A stretch of DNA of 64,000 bases from JAICMB01 sp035295125. Its GTDB lineage: Bacteria > Acidobacteriota > Terriglobia > Bryobacterales > Bryobacteraceae. Where the stretch lies: contig DATGJP010000063.1 of assembly GCA_035295125.1 (NCBI GenBank), positions 62,001-126,000 of the forward strand, read 5' to 3'. Positions within the stretch are counted from its first letter, which is position 1; every line of letters starts with the position of its first letter. Position numbers and translations under genes: made by a program. Shown one piece after another: positions 25,763-34,950 of the stretch. The notes under the pieces were generated by a model that did no database searches, was not told the origin of the DNA, and saw only the letters and a program-made list of their open reading frames with translations.

Positions 25763-25991
25763 GCGCCAAACCTCAAGTATGGAGCAAAACAGTTTTGGTT
25801 GGAATTGTGATAGAAACTCTTCAGGCGGTCAGAGCACTAGCGGAAATGCTTACACAAAACTATTGACATAACCGCCGCGAGTGTACTCCATTGGTAGCAC
25901 GTTCCCGCACGATTGACCGCATCACGCGGTCCGAGAAAAAGCGCGATTTTCCCCGCCTCCCTGTTCTTCGTTCGGTTAGAATGAATTTCCT

Positions 25992-28900
25992 GTGAAGTGC
26001 ATTGTTGTGTTGCTGGTGGCTGCCGCAATTGCGGGTCGACCTCTCAGTGCGAAACGGCTCGCCGTCAGGACCTACACGACAGCGGACGGCCTGGCACGCG
26101 ATAACGTCCTGTGCGCCTTCCAGGACTCCCACGGCTTTCTGTGGTTCTGTACCGCGGAAGGGCTGTCGCGTTTCGACGGTTATCAGTTCAAGAACTACTA
26201 CACGGCGCAGGGCCTGCCCACTAACACGATCACGAGCTTTATCGAGACCAGGAGCGGAAGCTATTGGGTCGGGACCACGGGCGGGGTGTGCCGCTTCGAT
26301 CCCGCCGCAGCCGCAGGCAGCCATTTTCGCTGCTCAACTCTAAAAGACGGGGAGAAAGTGCGGACGCCCCTGGTGCTGTACGAAGACAGGAGGGGCACGC
26401 TGTGGTGCGGCGCCGGAGAGTCGACGCCATCCTCCACGGGCCTTTTCCGGCTCAGGCCAGACAGTCTCACGTTCGAACCAGTGGATCTGCCCATGAACCG
26501 TCCGGTAGTCACCGCCTTGGCGAACGATGCGAGCGGAGCCTTATGGGTGGGCTCGGCGGACGGGCTCTATCGGCGCGACCCCAACGGCAAGGTTACCCGA
26601 TATTCGAAGGCCGATGGTCTACCGGGTGATTACATCATGGCGCTTCTCCAAGACCGGGCCGGCCGTCTATGGATCGGCACGCGGGACGGCCTTGGGCGCA
26701 TGGTCGCGGGCCAGCCTTCCACGATCCGCAGCTATTCCACAGCGGACGGCCTTCCCGCGGACCGAATCGAGTCCTTGTTCCAATCCGCGGACGGGGTTGT
26801 CTGGGCCGGGACGGCTTTGGGGTTGGCACAAAGCTCCGCTGGGGGACCGCGCGAATTCCACGGCTATACCATCGCAGAGGGTTTGAGTGGCAGAGCGAGC
26901 GGCGCTCTGACGGAGGATCGCGATGGAAACCTCTGGGCCGCTACGTTCGGTTCCGGGGTAATGAAAATCCTCCGTGATGGATTCATCACGTTCACGGCAG
27001 CCGACGGAGTCCCGTGGGCCCGTGCGTTCGTAGAGAGCCGGTCCGGCGAGTTGATCACAATGATCAGAGAGAACGGCGCGGTATCGATGGGGCGTTTCGA
27101 CGGCGCGCGCTTTCGAACGATCCATCCAGCCTGGCCGCGGTCGATGAAATACTTCGGGTGGGGCAGCGGGCAGATCGGTCTTCAGGATCGCGATGGCGAA
27201 TGGTGGATCGCGACCGGAGAAGGGTTGGCGCGCTTTCCGCCGGTGACGCGGGTGGAAGAGCTGACGATGACCGTTCCGAAAGCCGTCTACACAAGGCAGG
27301 ACGGGTTTCCCGGCAACGACATCTTCCGCATTTTTGAAGACAAACAGGGGAATATCTGGGTGGGCGTCAGCGATGGCGGAGTGGACCCGCTTGCCCGGTG
27401 GGATCGGGCGACCCAACGGCCGCACGTTTTTTCCCGATCCGATGGACTGCCGCCGGAGCCGATGCCTACTGCCTTCGCGGAAGATCGCGGCGGAGATCTC
27501 TGGATAGGCCTTTACCACGAATCTCTGGCCCGGTTTCGGAACGGTCGATTCACCACCTACACGTTGGCGGACGGACTACCAGGGGCGGTGGAATCGCTTT
27601 ATGTGGATTCGGCGGGAAGACTCTGGATCGCGGGGAGCCGGGGACTGTCCCGGGTGGACGACCCCGCGCGGGATCGCATCAGTTTCCGGACATATGGCAG
27701 TTCCCAAGGCCTCTCCAGCGATTTCATCAGCGACATCACCGAGGATCGATGGGGGCGTTTCTATGCGGCGACGGGGCGCGGCGTCGACAGCTTCGAGCCG
27801 CAGTCCGATGGTTTGGGGCGCGTAAAACACTACACGGCGGCCGATGGCCTCTCCCCGGGGCAGGTGGAACTGGCGTATCGGGATGCGGCTGGAGATCTCT
27901 GGTTTGCGACGCCGCTGGGCGTTTCACGGCTGACGCCAAGGCGGGATCCGCCCCTGGCGCCTGTCCCCGTTCTGGTGACGGGAATCAGCATCGGTGGCGT
28001 GCCCTATCCAATTTCCGAGGCGGGGGAATCTTCCATTACGGCTCTGCGATTCCCCCTGCGGCCGATCCGGTTCGACTTCGTGGGGATCAGCTACTCTCCA
28101 GGAGAGACGCTGCGCTATCAGTACATGCTGGAAGGCGCGGATGTCGACTGGAGCACTCCTTCCGACCAGCGCTCCGTGATCTATGCGAACCTCTCGCCGC
28201 ACCGGTATCGATTCCTGGCGCGCGCCGTAAACAGTGAAGGCGCGGTGAGCGTAGCGCCTGCAACGATCGTTTTCGCGATCCCGCCCCCGTTCTGGCAGAC
28301 GGGATGGTTTATCTCCACTGCCGCGGTGGCCGCGCTGCTGCTGCTGTACGGCGCTCATCGTTACCGGGTCTCGCGGTTGCTAGCCGTCGCCGCCGTGCGC
28401 GCGCGGATCGCCAACGACCTGCACGACGACATTGCTACCAGCCTTTCACAAATCGTCATTCTCAGCGAAGTCGGGCAAAGAGCCGCTGATGTCCCGGAAC
28501 GGTCGGCCCGCGGAACCCTCGGTGAGATTGCCGAAATTTCGCGCGAGGTCCTGGACTCACTGAGCGACATCGTGTGGGCCATCAACCCGGATAACGATCA
28601 TCTGACTGATCTGGTTTACAGGATGCGCCGGTTTTCGGGTGACCTGCTCGCCGGCCACAAGATCGCGCTGGAATTCCGCTCCTCGTTTTCGGAACACGAC
28701 CTGCGCCTCGGCCCCTACGTCCGCCGACAGGTGTTTCTCGTTTTCAAGGAAGCGATCCACAACATTGTGCGCCATTCTGCCGCCACGAAGGTGGAGGTCG
28801 GCCTGGCGAGGCTCGATAATCGCCTCATCCTGCACTGCCGGGACAACGGCAGGGGCTTCGATTCCGGCGCGGAATTCGAAGGCCGCGGGCTGATTAACAT

Positions 28901-29027
28901 GCAGAAGCGCGCGGCTTCGCTCGGTGCAGGCTTGAAACTCCAGTCGTCGCCGGGTGAAGGCTCAGTGTTGGAGATGGAAATACGCCTAACGGCACCCCGG
29001 ACCCTAGCAGCGTTGAGGGGGAAATAG
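25992..29027 (+). CDS. two-component propeller sensor histidine kinase (HisKA_3)
   Basis: A 1011-residue hybrid-type sensor starting at GTG with a signal peptide (IVVLLVAAAIAGRPLS). Residues about 25-650 are two-component regulator propeller repeats (YTTADGLARDNVLCAFQDSH, LLQDRAGRLWIGTRDGLGR and many similar). A Y_Y_Y domain follows (about 690-755: VGISYSPGETLRYQYMLEG), then one transmembrane helix (about 765-785). The HisKA_3 dimerisation domain has phospho-acceptor His811 in NDLHDDIATSLSQ. The ATPase has FKEAIHNIVRHS and DNGRGFD. It is likely to sense a periplasmic polysaccharide-derived ligand, as in Bacteroidetes relatives. It is transcribed with the next regulator. Confidence 0.95.
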   Translation: MKCIVVLLVAAAIAGRPLSAKRLAVRTYTTADGLARDNVLCAFQDSHGFLWFCTAEGLSRFDGYQFKNYYTAQGLPTNTITSFIETRSGSYWVGTTGGVCRFDPAAAAGSHFRCSTLKDGEKVRTPLVLYEDRRGTLWCGAGESTPSSTGLFRLRPDSLTFEPVDLPMNRPVVTALANDASGALWVGSADGLYRRDPNGKVTRYSKADGLPGDYIMALLQDRAGRLWIGTRDGLGRMVAGQPSTIRSYSTADGLPADRIESLFQSADGVVWAGTALGLAQSSAGGPREFHGYTIAEGLSGRASGALTEDRDGNLWAATFGSGVMKILRDGFITFTAADGVPWARAFVESRSGELITMIRENGAVSMGRFDGARFRTIHPAWPRSMKYFGWGSGQIGLQDRDGEWWIATGEGLARFPPVTRVEELTMTVPKAVYTRQDGFPGNDIFRIFEDKQGNIWVGVSDGGVDPLARWDRATQRPHVFSRSDGLPPEPMPTAFAEDRGGDLWIGLYHESLARFRNGRFTTYTLADGLPGAVESLYVDSAGRLWIAGSRGLSRVDDPARDRISFRTYGSSQGLSSDFISDITEDRWGRFYAATGRGVDSFEPQSDGLGRVKHYTAADGLSPGQVELAYRDAAGDLWFATPLGVSRLTPRRDPPLAPVPVLVTGISIGGVPYPISEAGESSITALRFPLRPIRFDFVGISYSPGETLRYQYMLEGADVDWSTPSDQRSVIYANLSPHRYRFLARAVNSEGAVSVAPATIVFAIPPPFWQTGWFISTAAVAALLLLYGAHRYRVSRLLAVAAVRARIANDLHDDIATSLSQIVILSEVGQRAADVPERSARGTLGEIAEISREVLDSLSDIVWAINPDNDHLTDLVYRMRRFSGDLLAGHKIALEFRSSFSEHDLRLGPYVRRQVFLVFKEAIHNIVRHSAATKVEVGLARLDNRLILHCRDNGRGFDSGAEFEGRGLINMQKRAASLGAGLKLQSSPGEGSVLEMEIRLTAPRTLAALRGK

Positions 29028-29036
29028 AGGGGATCT

Positions 29037-29720
29037 TTGTGTAGTCTGAAGAAATTGTCCGCCAGCGATACCACCGCCCGCAGTCCCATCGGCGTCGCCA
29101 TTATCGAGGATGATCGTCGAATTCGCGAAGGGCTACAGACGCTCATCAACGGCTCGCCCGGTTATCGTTGTGTCGCGTGCTTCCGCTCGATGGAGGACGC
29201 ATTGGCGGGACGTTGGACTGAAATACCGGACGTGGCACTGGTCGATCTCGGGCTCCCCGGAATGCCGGGCACAGAAGGATTGCCGAAGCTGCGGCTGCGC
29301 TATCCGGCGGTATTGCTGGTAGTCCTCACGGTCTATGAAGACGATGACCGGATTTTTCGTGCTCTCTGCGCGGGCGCTTCCGGATATCTTCTGAAGAAGA
29401 CACCACCTGCCAGGCTTCTGGAGGGGATCACCGAAGTGCTGGCCGGCGGGGCGCCCATGTCGCCGGAGATTGCGCGCCGGGTGATTTCGCTATTCCGTCA
29501 GATTCGCCCGCCGGATTGGGTCGATTACGATCTCACCCCGCACGAACTGCGCCTGCTGAAGCTGCTCGTCGAAGGCCACAACTATCAGAGCGCCGCCACC
29601 GAATTGGGTGTCAGCTTCAGCACCATCAATTTTCACATGCAGAATATCTACGCGAAGTTGCAGGTGCATTCCAAGTCGGAAGCCGTAGCCAAGGCGCTCC
29701 GGCAGCGACTGGTAACGTAG
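29037..29720 (+). CDS. NarL/FixJ family response regulator
   Basis: A 227-residue regulator. The TTG start at 29037 is supported by GAGGGG just upstream, which overlaps the stop region of the kinase gene. The receiver domain has IIEDDRRIR, the phospho-acceptor in ALVDLGLPGM and Lys in LLKKTPPARL. The C-terminal LuxR-type HTH has LTPHELRLLKLLVEGHNYQSAATELGV-like sequence (split by eye at residues about 160-186), followed by STINFHMQNIYAKLQVHSKS. It is the partner of the propeller kinase 9 bases upstream. Likely targets include the secreted glycosidase-like gene that follows, but no operator is recognised. Confidence 0.93.
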   Translation: MCSLKKLSASDTTARSPIGVAIIEDDRRIREGLQTLINGSPGYRCVACFRSMEDALAGRWTEIPDVALVDLGLPGMPGTEGLPKLRLRYPAVLLVVLTVYEDDDRIFRALCAGASGYLLKKTPPARLLEGITEVLAGGAPMSPEIARRVISLFRQIRPPDWVDYDLTPHELRLLKLLVEGHNYQSAATELGVSFSTINFHMQNIYAKLQVHSKSEAVAKALRQRLVT

Positions 29721-29826
29721 GCCATCGGGGCACTGCCGCACTAATAAACCTAGCAGGGTGCATAGTTGCCGGCCGCCCAGTCACGGCTACAATTCCCTCC
29801 AGTAGTCATCACGGGGGGAGAGGGAA

Positions 29827-32175
29827 ATGGCAACCCATATCGTTTGTAGATGGCGGAGTTCGGCGGCGGCAATGCTCTTGATGGCCATGTCCGCACTTTC
29901 CGGTTCGAGTCAGCAGATTACGGGGTCCGATTCCTCCACCTTGATGGCCCCTCACGATGAAACTGTGACCGTCGGAACGTCGAGCGCGAAGGCTGCGTCG
30001 GCCAACTGCCGCCTGTACCTGGCGCAGACCTCGAGTTTTTCGTTGTTTCTGAAGACTCCAAAGAAGGCAGGCACTGACTGCAAGTCTGGTGAGATCGACC
30101 TGGAGTTATTGGTCGGCACGGAAAGTGTAAGGCTCAAGCCAGGGGGTTCCTGGCAGGTGGGCACTACGCCTCCCACGGTTTACACGGTGACCGCCGTCCT
30201 AAACAATACGAAGGTGCAAGCGCTCGGGGGAGACTTACAGCAGCTTACGCTCAGTTCCACCTCCGCCAGGCAGAGCACCTCGATGAATGCGATTTATACT
30301 CCGGATTCCGGGACCATCGCGGCTTCGTATGAACAAGATGCGCCGGGCGCGACAGCGGATTACGTGGTCCGCCAGCTATCACTTTCCCTCAGCGGCCTCC
30401 AGGACCTGACATTGCAGCCAAACGGCGGCAGCCCAGTTCCCATGCCCTTGATCGTGTTGGCCCAAGGGCCGGCCCCATGGTTTACTTTGCTTCCAGAGGT
30501 TAAGAGCCCCGTCGGGACGACGACGGTGACCGCCATGTTCCAATTGGATCCCGTGGTTACCGACCCAACTGTGTTTCAACCCTATATTGATACTTACGGG
30601 CAAGCCATCGCAGCCTCTTGGACTGGGAAGATTTCGAGTAAGAGTGATCTGAACGCCACTGTTGCGTCGGAACAAACCTGGCTGAAGGAGAACAAGGCAC
30701 TTTCCAATGTGGATCCATACGGCGGCATAACGGGTACCTGGACCAGTGACAAGACAGACGGCTACTATGATTTTGTCCTTCACGGCGATCGCTGGTTTCT
30801 GACCTCGCCGCTGGGGAATCCATTATTCTACCTGGGTGTCACCTCAATGGACGCCTATTCGACGCCAGTCAAGCCATCAGACACGAGAGGGCAGTTCTTC
30901 GATTCGCTCCCCCCTGCCAATACGCTCTTTAGGTCGGCCTACAGTATGAATAACACCGCCTTCTCATTCATTGCGGCCAATCGGATAAGAAAGTACTGTA
31001 CTACGGACGAAAATAACTGTGTTCTGCCGGTTCCGCCTCCGGCTAAGGCCGCTTGTCCCAAGGCCCCGTGCACGGTCACCCAGGTTTCGGATGATCTGGA
31101 AACGATCCGATTTGCAAGCTGGGCCTTCAGCGGAGAAGGAAAGTTTTTCGCCCAGGAGCCGCTCGTCGAGAATCCAGTACTCTCGCACCCTTCTTTTCCG
31201 GTTTTGCAGCATGACGCCTCGAAGGTTCCGATGGGATTCTACGCAGTTACCAATCTCGTGTCGCACCCCGACCCGTTCGATCCGCAAACCGTGATTCAGC
31301 TCGATGACGTCCTGCGGCAGCAGATCGGCTCGCACGTAACCGATCGCAATGTTGTCGGCTGGAGCATCGGTAATGAGAAGGACGAGATCATCGACAGTTC
31401 AGAGATCGGCTCCATCCTGCAAATGGGGGGAACCGTGCCTGCGAAGCGGAGCCTGATGCTTTACGCTCTCAACGGGCTCCACCACGGTAGCTATGCCGAG
31501 TTGGACGGGGCCTGGAACATTTCGGCGACCACGGAACAACAGCTGTTTGACGCCGTACCGAAAGTGAATAAGATTCCGCCAGCGGACGTGGAAAGCCTGC
31601 GGGAGTTCTACGAAGACGCCTATTATAAGCTCCTCCACGACAGGGTCCAGAACATCGACCAGAATCATCTTTATTTCGGAAGTTGGATTCTGTCAAGTGA
31701 TCCGACACTGCTGTACGATTGGCCGATCGCCGCGAAATACAGCGATGTGGTAGGGTTTGACGACTTTGCGCCCGGGCCGCTCGACTCAACGCTCCTTCAA
31801 CTTTTCGCAACAACCGATAAGCCGGTCTTGCTTGGCGCCTGGGGCGTGCCGGCTGATTACGGCGGGACGCGTGGGTTCGGTTGGAACCAATATACAAAAG
31901 GGATGGCGTTGTCGGATTCGGCCTCTGGCGACGCCCATGCTCTCAAGCTGGCAAGCGCGGCTGCGAATAAGTATGTCGTCGGCGCCATGCTGTTCGACTA
32001 CTACGATGAGCCGCTTACAGGCCGCGGAGGATCAACGGGAAGTCTGGTGCTCGGTGAGAACTTCGCGTTTGGCCTTTTGGACACAACGGACACGCCGAAG
32101 TATGACTTCGTCAACAAAGTTCGCGCGGCAAATTGTGCAGTGCTGTCAATGCTTAGCCTGACAACGTGTCAGTAA
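29827..32175 (+). CDS. secreted GH50/agarase-like TIM-barrel protein
   Basis: A 782-residue exported protein with a strong ribosome site (GGGGGGAGAGGG) and a signal peptide. Residues about 30-280 are a beta-rich region with no recognised family. From about 300 the pattern is agarase-like: HGDRWFLTSPLGNPLFYLGV, the acid/base Glu517 in WSIGNEKDE, and a C-terminal GAMLFDYYDEPLTGRG followed by FAFGLLDTTDTP. These match GH50-type clan GH-A enzymes. The strand-7 nucleophile motif, usually IGEFHFG, reads LLGAWGVP, with Ala671 where the Glu is expected. It may therefore be catalytically dead or use another residue. Context suggests control by the preceding two-component pair. Confidence 0.75.
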   Translation: MATHIVCRWRSSAAAMLLMAMSALSGSSQQITGSDSSTLMAPHDETVTVGTSSAKAASANCRLYLAQTSSFSLFLKTPKKAGTDCKSGEIDLELLVGTESVRLKPGGSWQVGTTPPTVYTVTAVLNNTKVQALGGDLQQLTLSSTSARQSTSMNAIYTPDSGTIAASYEQDAPGATADYVVRQLSLSLSGLQDLTLQPNGGSPVPMPLIVLAQGPAPWFTLLPEVKSPVGTTTVTAMFQLDPVVTDPTVFQPYIDTYGQAIAASWTGKISSKSDLNATVASEQTWLKENKALSNVDPYGGITGTWTSDKTDGYYDFVLHGDRWFLTSPLGNPLFYLGVTSMDAYSTPVKPSDTRGQFFDSLPPANTLFRSAYSMNNTAFSFIAANRIRKYCTTDENNCVLPVPPPAKAACPKAPCTVTQVSDDLETIRFASWAFSGEGKFFAQEPLVENPVLSHPSFPVLQHDASKVPMGFYAVTNLVSHPDPFDPQTVIQLDDVLRQQIGSHVTDRNVVGWSIGNEKDEIIDSSEIGSILQMGGTVPAKRSLMLYALNGLHHGSYAELDGAWNISATTEQQLFDAVPKVNKIPPADVESLREFYEDAYYKLLHDRVQNIDQNHLYFGSWILSSDPTLLYDWPIAAKYSDVVGFDDFAPGPLDSTLLQLFATTDKPVLLGAWGVPADYGGTRGFGWNQYTKGMALSDSASGDAHALKLASAAANKYVVGAMLFDYYDEPLTGRGGSTGSLVLGENFAFGLLDTTDTPKYDFVNKVRAANCAVLSMLSLTTCQ

Positions 32176-32478
32176 GGCTCCAACGATCGTCGCGGCCAGA
32201 TCTAAGTTGCTGCAAGCACCTGGCGCCTGAAAGAGACTTGCTTAGAGGGACAGCAACGAAACTTCCCCGAGTCACTTGGCCACCTGAAGCCGTAAAGGAA
32301 TTCTCATGCTGTTGCTCCCAAAGGGTGGCATCGATCGGCGTTGGGCCACCTACCGCGTCCCGTGGGCCGGGCTTCACGAGCGACAGCTACGAAACGAAGA
32401 AGGAAAATCATCAACGGGAATCGAATCTCGAATCCTGCTTTTGTACAGTCGGCCTTAACTTATTGAGTCTAAGGTATT

Positions 32479-32505
32479 TGGTAGCGCTAACGGGAATCGA
32501 ACCCG
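32479..32505 (-). repeat. 27-bp copy of tRNA-Glu 3' end (putative distal att site)
   Basis: These 27 bases are identical to 36994-37020, which form the CCA end, 3' acceptor strand and most of the T arm of the tRNA-Glu gene. They are in the same orientation. The rest of the tRNA is absent here. This is the expected footprint of an element integrated into a tRNA 3' end. A poorer copy of the ACGGGAATCGAA part lies at 32412-32430. Confidence 0.8.
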
Positions 32506-32635
32506 GATTTTCCGCCTTCTCGTGCTTTCTTTAAGTTACTGAAACCGCAATCTCAGGAACCACCGTGTTCGCAGGAATCTCAGGCCGTTTGTACAAATCA
32601 TGTACACGGAATTGGGCTAAGGATTTCAGTGCCGC

Positions 32636-32881
32636 CTAGGTCGCCGGAATCTCTGGCAACGGCGAACCGGTCAGTCGGTCCCTGACAAGCTTCGCAAGAA
32701 AAGCCGCGAACGGTCCGATGTTTTCCTCGACGCTCGCTCTTTCCTGCGCGGCCATGTATGTTTTGCGTTCCGCGAGCGGAATGACCGTCCAGCGATAGCC
32801 TGCCGCGGCCATCACGTCAGGGTGCGCCAACTCGTCAGGAACCTTCACGGGTATGTTCTGTCCGAGAGCGTAGTTCTCCAC
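32636..32881 (-). pseudogene. Fic-domain protein C-terminal remnant
   Basis: An 81-residue frame whose last 55 residues (AAAGYRWTVIPLAERKTYMA, then ASVEENIGPFAAFLAKLV) match the region just after the Fic core in Fic/DOC AMP-transferases. The core HPFxxGNGR motif and everything before it are missing. The first 25 residues (ENYALGQNIPVKVPDELAHP) look unrelated. This is a fragment, not a functional toxin. It sits at the distal end of the islet. Confidence 0.6.
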
Positions 32882-33213
32882 GTATTCACTATGAATAGCG
32901 GTCTAATCGCAGCCATGGACCTCGGGGATGAGGCCGACGCTGCCGATGGTCCGACTGCCGCATTCGCGCGTCGATCCTAACCGGCCAACGGGCGACCGCG
33001 GCAAGCCGTTGACAGCCCGACGTGACGATGCCGAACTCTCCAGCCGCAGAAGTAGGGGCGGCGGTGATCGCGCTCCCAGCTTTGGCGGGGTGCGGAAATG
33101 AAGAAAGAATCATTCCTTGGTTTCTCTTGAGCCGCTACGCCAGCTCGACCGCCGCTTTCTTCCCCTGGAACGCCGCGGGCACACCTCCGACGACTCCTGA
33201 TCAGACAGAGCTG
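32882..33213. other. intergenic region in the islet
   Basis: About 330 bases with no gene that I can support. On the minus strand, 33130-33175 translates to a VPAAFQGKKAAVELA-like tail, which could be a relic of another accessory gene; this is weak. Confidence 0.35.
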
Positions 33214-33894
33214 TTATTGCTTTGCGTCGCTGGATCGGCCGGACCGCTTGGAGGCCGCCCTCTTCGGCAGTCGCGGAACAACCTGAACGCCCGCCCAAAG
33301 CGTAGCGATCGTTTGCTCGACCACCAGAGTCTGCTCAGGCCGGTCAGGCACAACCCCTTGGATCACCATGAGCGTGGCGAGGCCGAAGATCGTGTACCAC
33401 CAGGTGTGGGCTACCACTATGTCATCCCTGCCTGGCAATCCTTCATCCCTGGCAACATCGAAAAAGAGCTGTACGAAACGTTGGAACAAAGGCTTGCCAA
33501 TGTCGTCGATATATTGCCCAGCGCGGGCACCGTTGCGGTTCTCAGGACCGAAGAAGACGTTACGGAACTGCTGTGGGTGGGCGGTGCAGAACTGAATGAA
33601 GCCGCGTGAGGTCGCGAAGAGACGCTCCTTCGGTGCGGGATGTTTAGCGGCAGTCGCGTCGAAGTCCTGAATCAGCAGACCGATCGTCTCGCTGCTCAAC
33701 TCGGCAAGGATATGCCATTTGTCAGGGAAATGCTGGTAGATCACGGCGTGCGTATAGCCGATCTCTTCCGCGATCGCGCGAAGCGTCACGGCTTCGTAGC
33801 CGCGTTCGGCAAACATCCTGCCGGCCGCCGCAAGGATTTCGCCCCGCAGCCGTTCCTTGCGCTCTACACGGCGACTTGGTGATGTGGATGCCAC
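33214..33894 (-). CDS. TetR family transcriptional regulator
   Basis: A 226-residue regulator starting at GTG. The N-terminal HTH is classical: ILAAAGRMFAERGYEAVTLR, then AIAEEIGYTHAVIYQHFPDK. The C-terminal ligand domain (about 75-205) includes FIQFCTAHPQQFRNVFFG and a TetR_C-like helix WYTIFGLATLMVIQG. It is divergent from the NmrA-like gene. The shared 167-base intergenic region contains four copies of an ACCATTGG-type palindrome, so it probably represses both itself and the NmrA/DoxX genes. Confidence 0.93.
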   Translation of the reverse strand: MASTSPSRRVERKERLRGEILAAAGRMFAERGYEAVTLRAIAEEIGYTHAVIYQHFPDKWHILAELSSETIGLLIQDFDATAAKHPAPKERLFATSRGFIQFCTAHPQQFRNVFFGPENRNGARAGQYIDDIGKPLFQRFVQLFFDVARDEGLPGRDDIVVAHTWWYTIFGLATLMVIQGVVPDRPEQTLVVEQTIATLWAGVQVVPRLPKRAASKRSGRSSDAKQ

Positions 33895-33946
33895 TTCGAT
33901 CAGGATAGTCGCTTTTGAAACTTTTTACAACCACGGGATCGTTTAC

Positions 33947-34009
33947 AACCATTGGTAATGAACCATTGATTATTTTGCAACCAATGGTTTTTGTGGCCGT
34001 CCAATGGTT
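33947..34009. promoter_or_regulatory. candidate TetR operator cluster
   Basis: Four related sites occur in 63 bases between the divergent tetR-like and NmrA-like genes: AACCATTGGT (33947-33956), AACCATTGA (33961-33969), AACCAATGGTT (33979-33989) and CCAATGGTT (34001-34009). Alternating orientation gives overlapping inverted repeats. A TTTACAACCA direct repeat (near 33923 and 33942) adjoins them. Location and symmetry fit cooperative TetR binding. Confidence 0.6.
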
Positions 34010-34061
34010 AGGTCACTCATTTGGATGGGTGGCCAAATACGAGGCAAAAGGAGAAACGAGC

Positions 34062-34934
34062 ATGTATTTAGTCATGGGCATCAATGGAAAGGTTGGGGGC
34101 GCCACCGCGCGGCATCTGCTGAAGCAGGGGAAACAGGTGCGAGCACTGGTGCGCAATCGCGAGGAAGCGGCGAAGTGGGCAGACCGAGGTGTGGAGTTGG
34201 TGGATGGAGACTGGAACGATGCGACATCCATAGAGGCAGCGCTCGAAGGCGTCGAGGGCGCGTTCGTTATGTTGCCGGCTGTATGGGCGCCCTCGCCCGA
34301 TTTCAGAGAAGCAAAGGGTGTGATTGCAAACTATGCCGAGGCGCTGACCAGGGTAGTGCCGCCGCGGGTGGTAGCGCTCTCTTCGATGGGCGCGAACAGA
34401 ACAAGCGGGCTGGGGATGATTACGGCCTTGTCACTCTTGGAGCAAGGCTTTCGCAGCCTGCCATCTTCGGTTGCATTTGTGCGAGCAGGTGGCTTTTTCG
34501 AAAACTTTCTTTTCGGCCTACAGGCCGCCCAGGGTGGAACACTACCGGTGTTCTACAATCCCACAAACCGGAAATCGACAATGGTCGCGTCGGACGACAT
34601 TGGCGCAGAGGTGGCAAACCTCCTGACCGGGCCGGAGTGGTCAGGGCATCGCGTTATCGAGTTGGGTTCGATGGTAAGCGCGGATGAAGTGGCGGAACAA
34701 TTGGGTGAAGTCCTAAAACGCGACGTAAGAGCCTTTGCAGTCCCGCGTGCAGCGTGGGCGGAAGCGTTCGAGCAGTTCGGCGTCCCCAAGGGCCACACGG
34801 GACCGGCGGAGGAAATGTTTGAGAGTGTTAACGCGGGATGGATGAGCCTGGGAATCACGGGTACGGAACACGTAGCGGGTACGACGTCCGCACGCGATGT
34901 GTTTGCGGCCGCGCAGAACTCCGGCAACGCGTAA
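34062..34934 (+). CDS. NmrA-like NAD(P)-binding protein
   Basis: A 290-residue atypical SDR. The ATG at 34062 follows AGGAG by 8 bases, and the dinucleotide motif begins at residue 6 (GINGKVGG, GxxGxxG); the open extension to 33915 crosses the operator region. Further motifs are ALVRNREEAAKWADRGVELV, then VDGDWND, VVALSSMGAN and a C-terminal substrate region (MVASDDIGAEVANLL, VIELGSM). NmrA/QOR2-like proteins sense or reduce quinones and other electrophiles using NAD(P). It is regulated with the divergent TetR gene and followed 16 bases later by a DoxX-like membrane gene. Confidence 0.9.
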   Translation: MYLVMGINGKVGGATARHLLKQGKQVRALVRNREEAAKWADRGVELVDGDWNDATSIEAALEGVEGAFVMLPAVWAPSPDFREAKGVIANYAEALTRVVPPRVVALSSMGANRTSGLGMITALSLLEQGFRSLPSSVAFVRAGGFFENFLFGLQAAQGGTLPVFYNPTNRKSTMVASDDIGAEVANLLTGPEWSGHRVIELGSMVSADEVAEQLGEVLKRDVRAFAVPRAAWAEAFEQFGVPKGHTGPAEEMFESVNAGWMSLGITGTEHVAGTTSARDVFAAAQNSGNA

Positions 34935-34950
34935 GTCCGGGGCAAGCAAT

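Noticed and set aside
32590..32606. TGTACA direct/inverted motif near the islet end
   Set aside because: Too short to interpret; palindromic hexamers occur by chance.
33022..33609. Plus-strand open frame opposite the TetR gene
   Set aside because: The minus-strand TetR reading is a clear family match; the plus frame has no recognisable motif.
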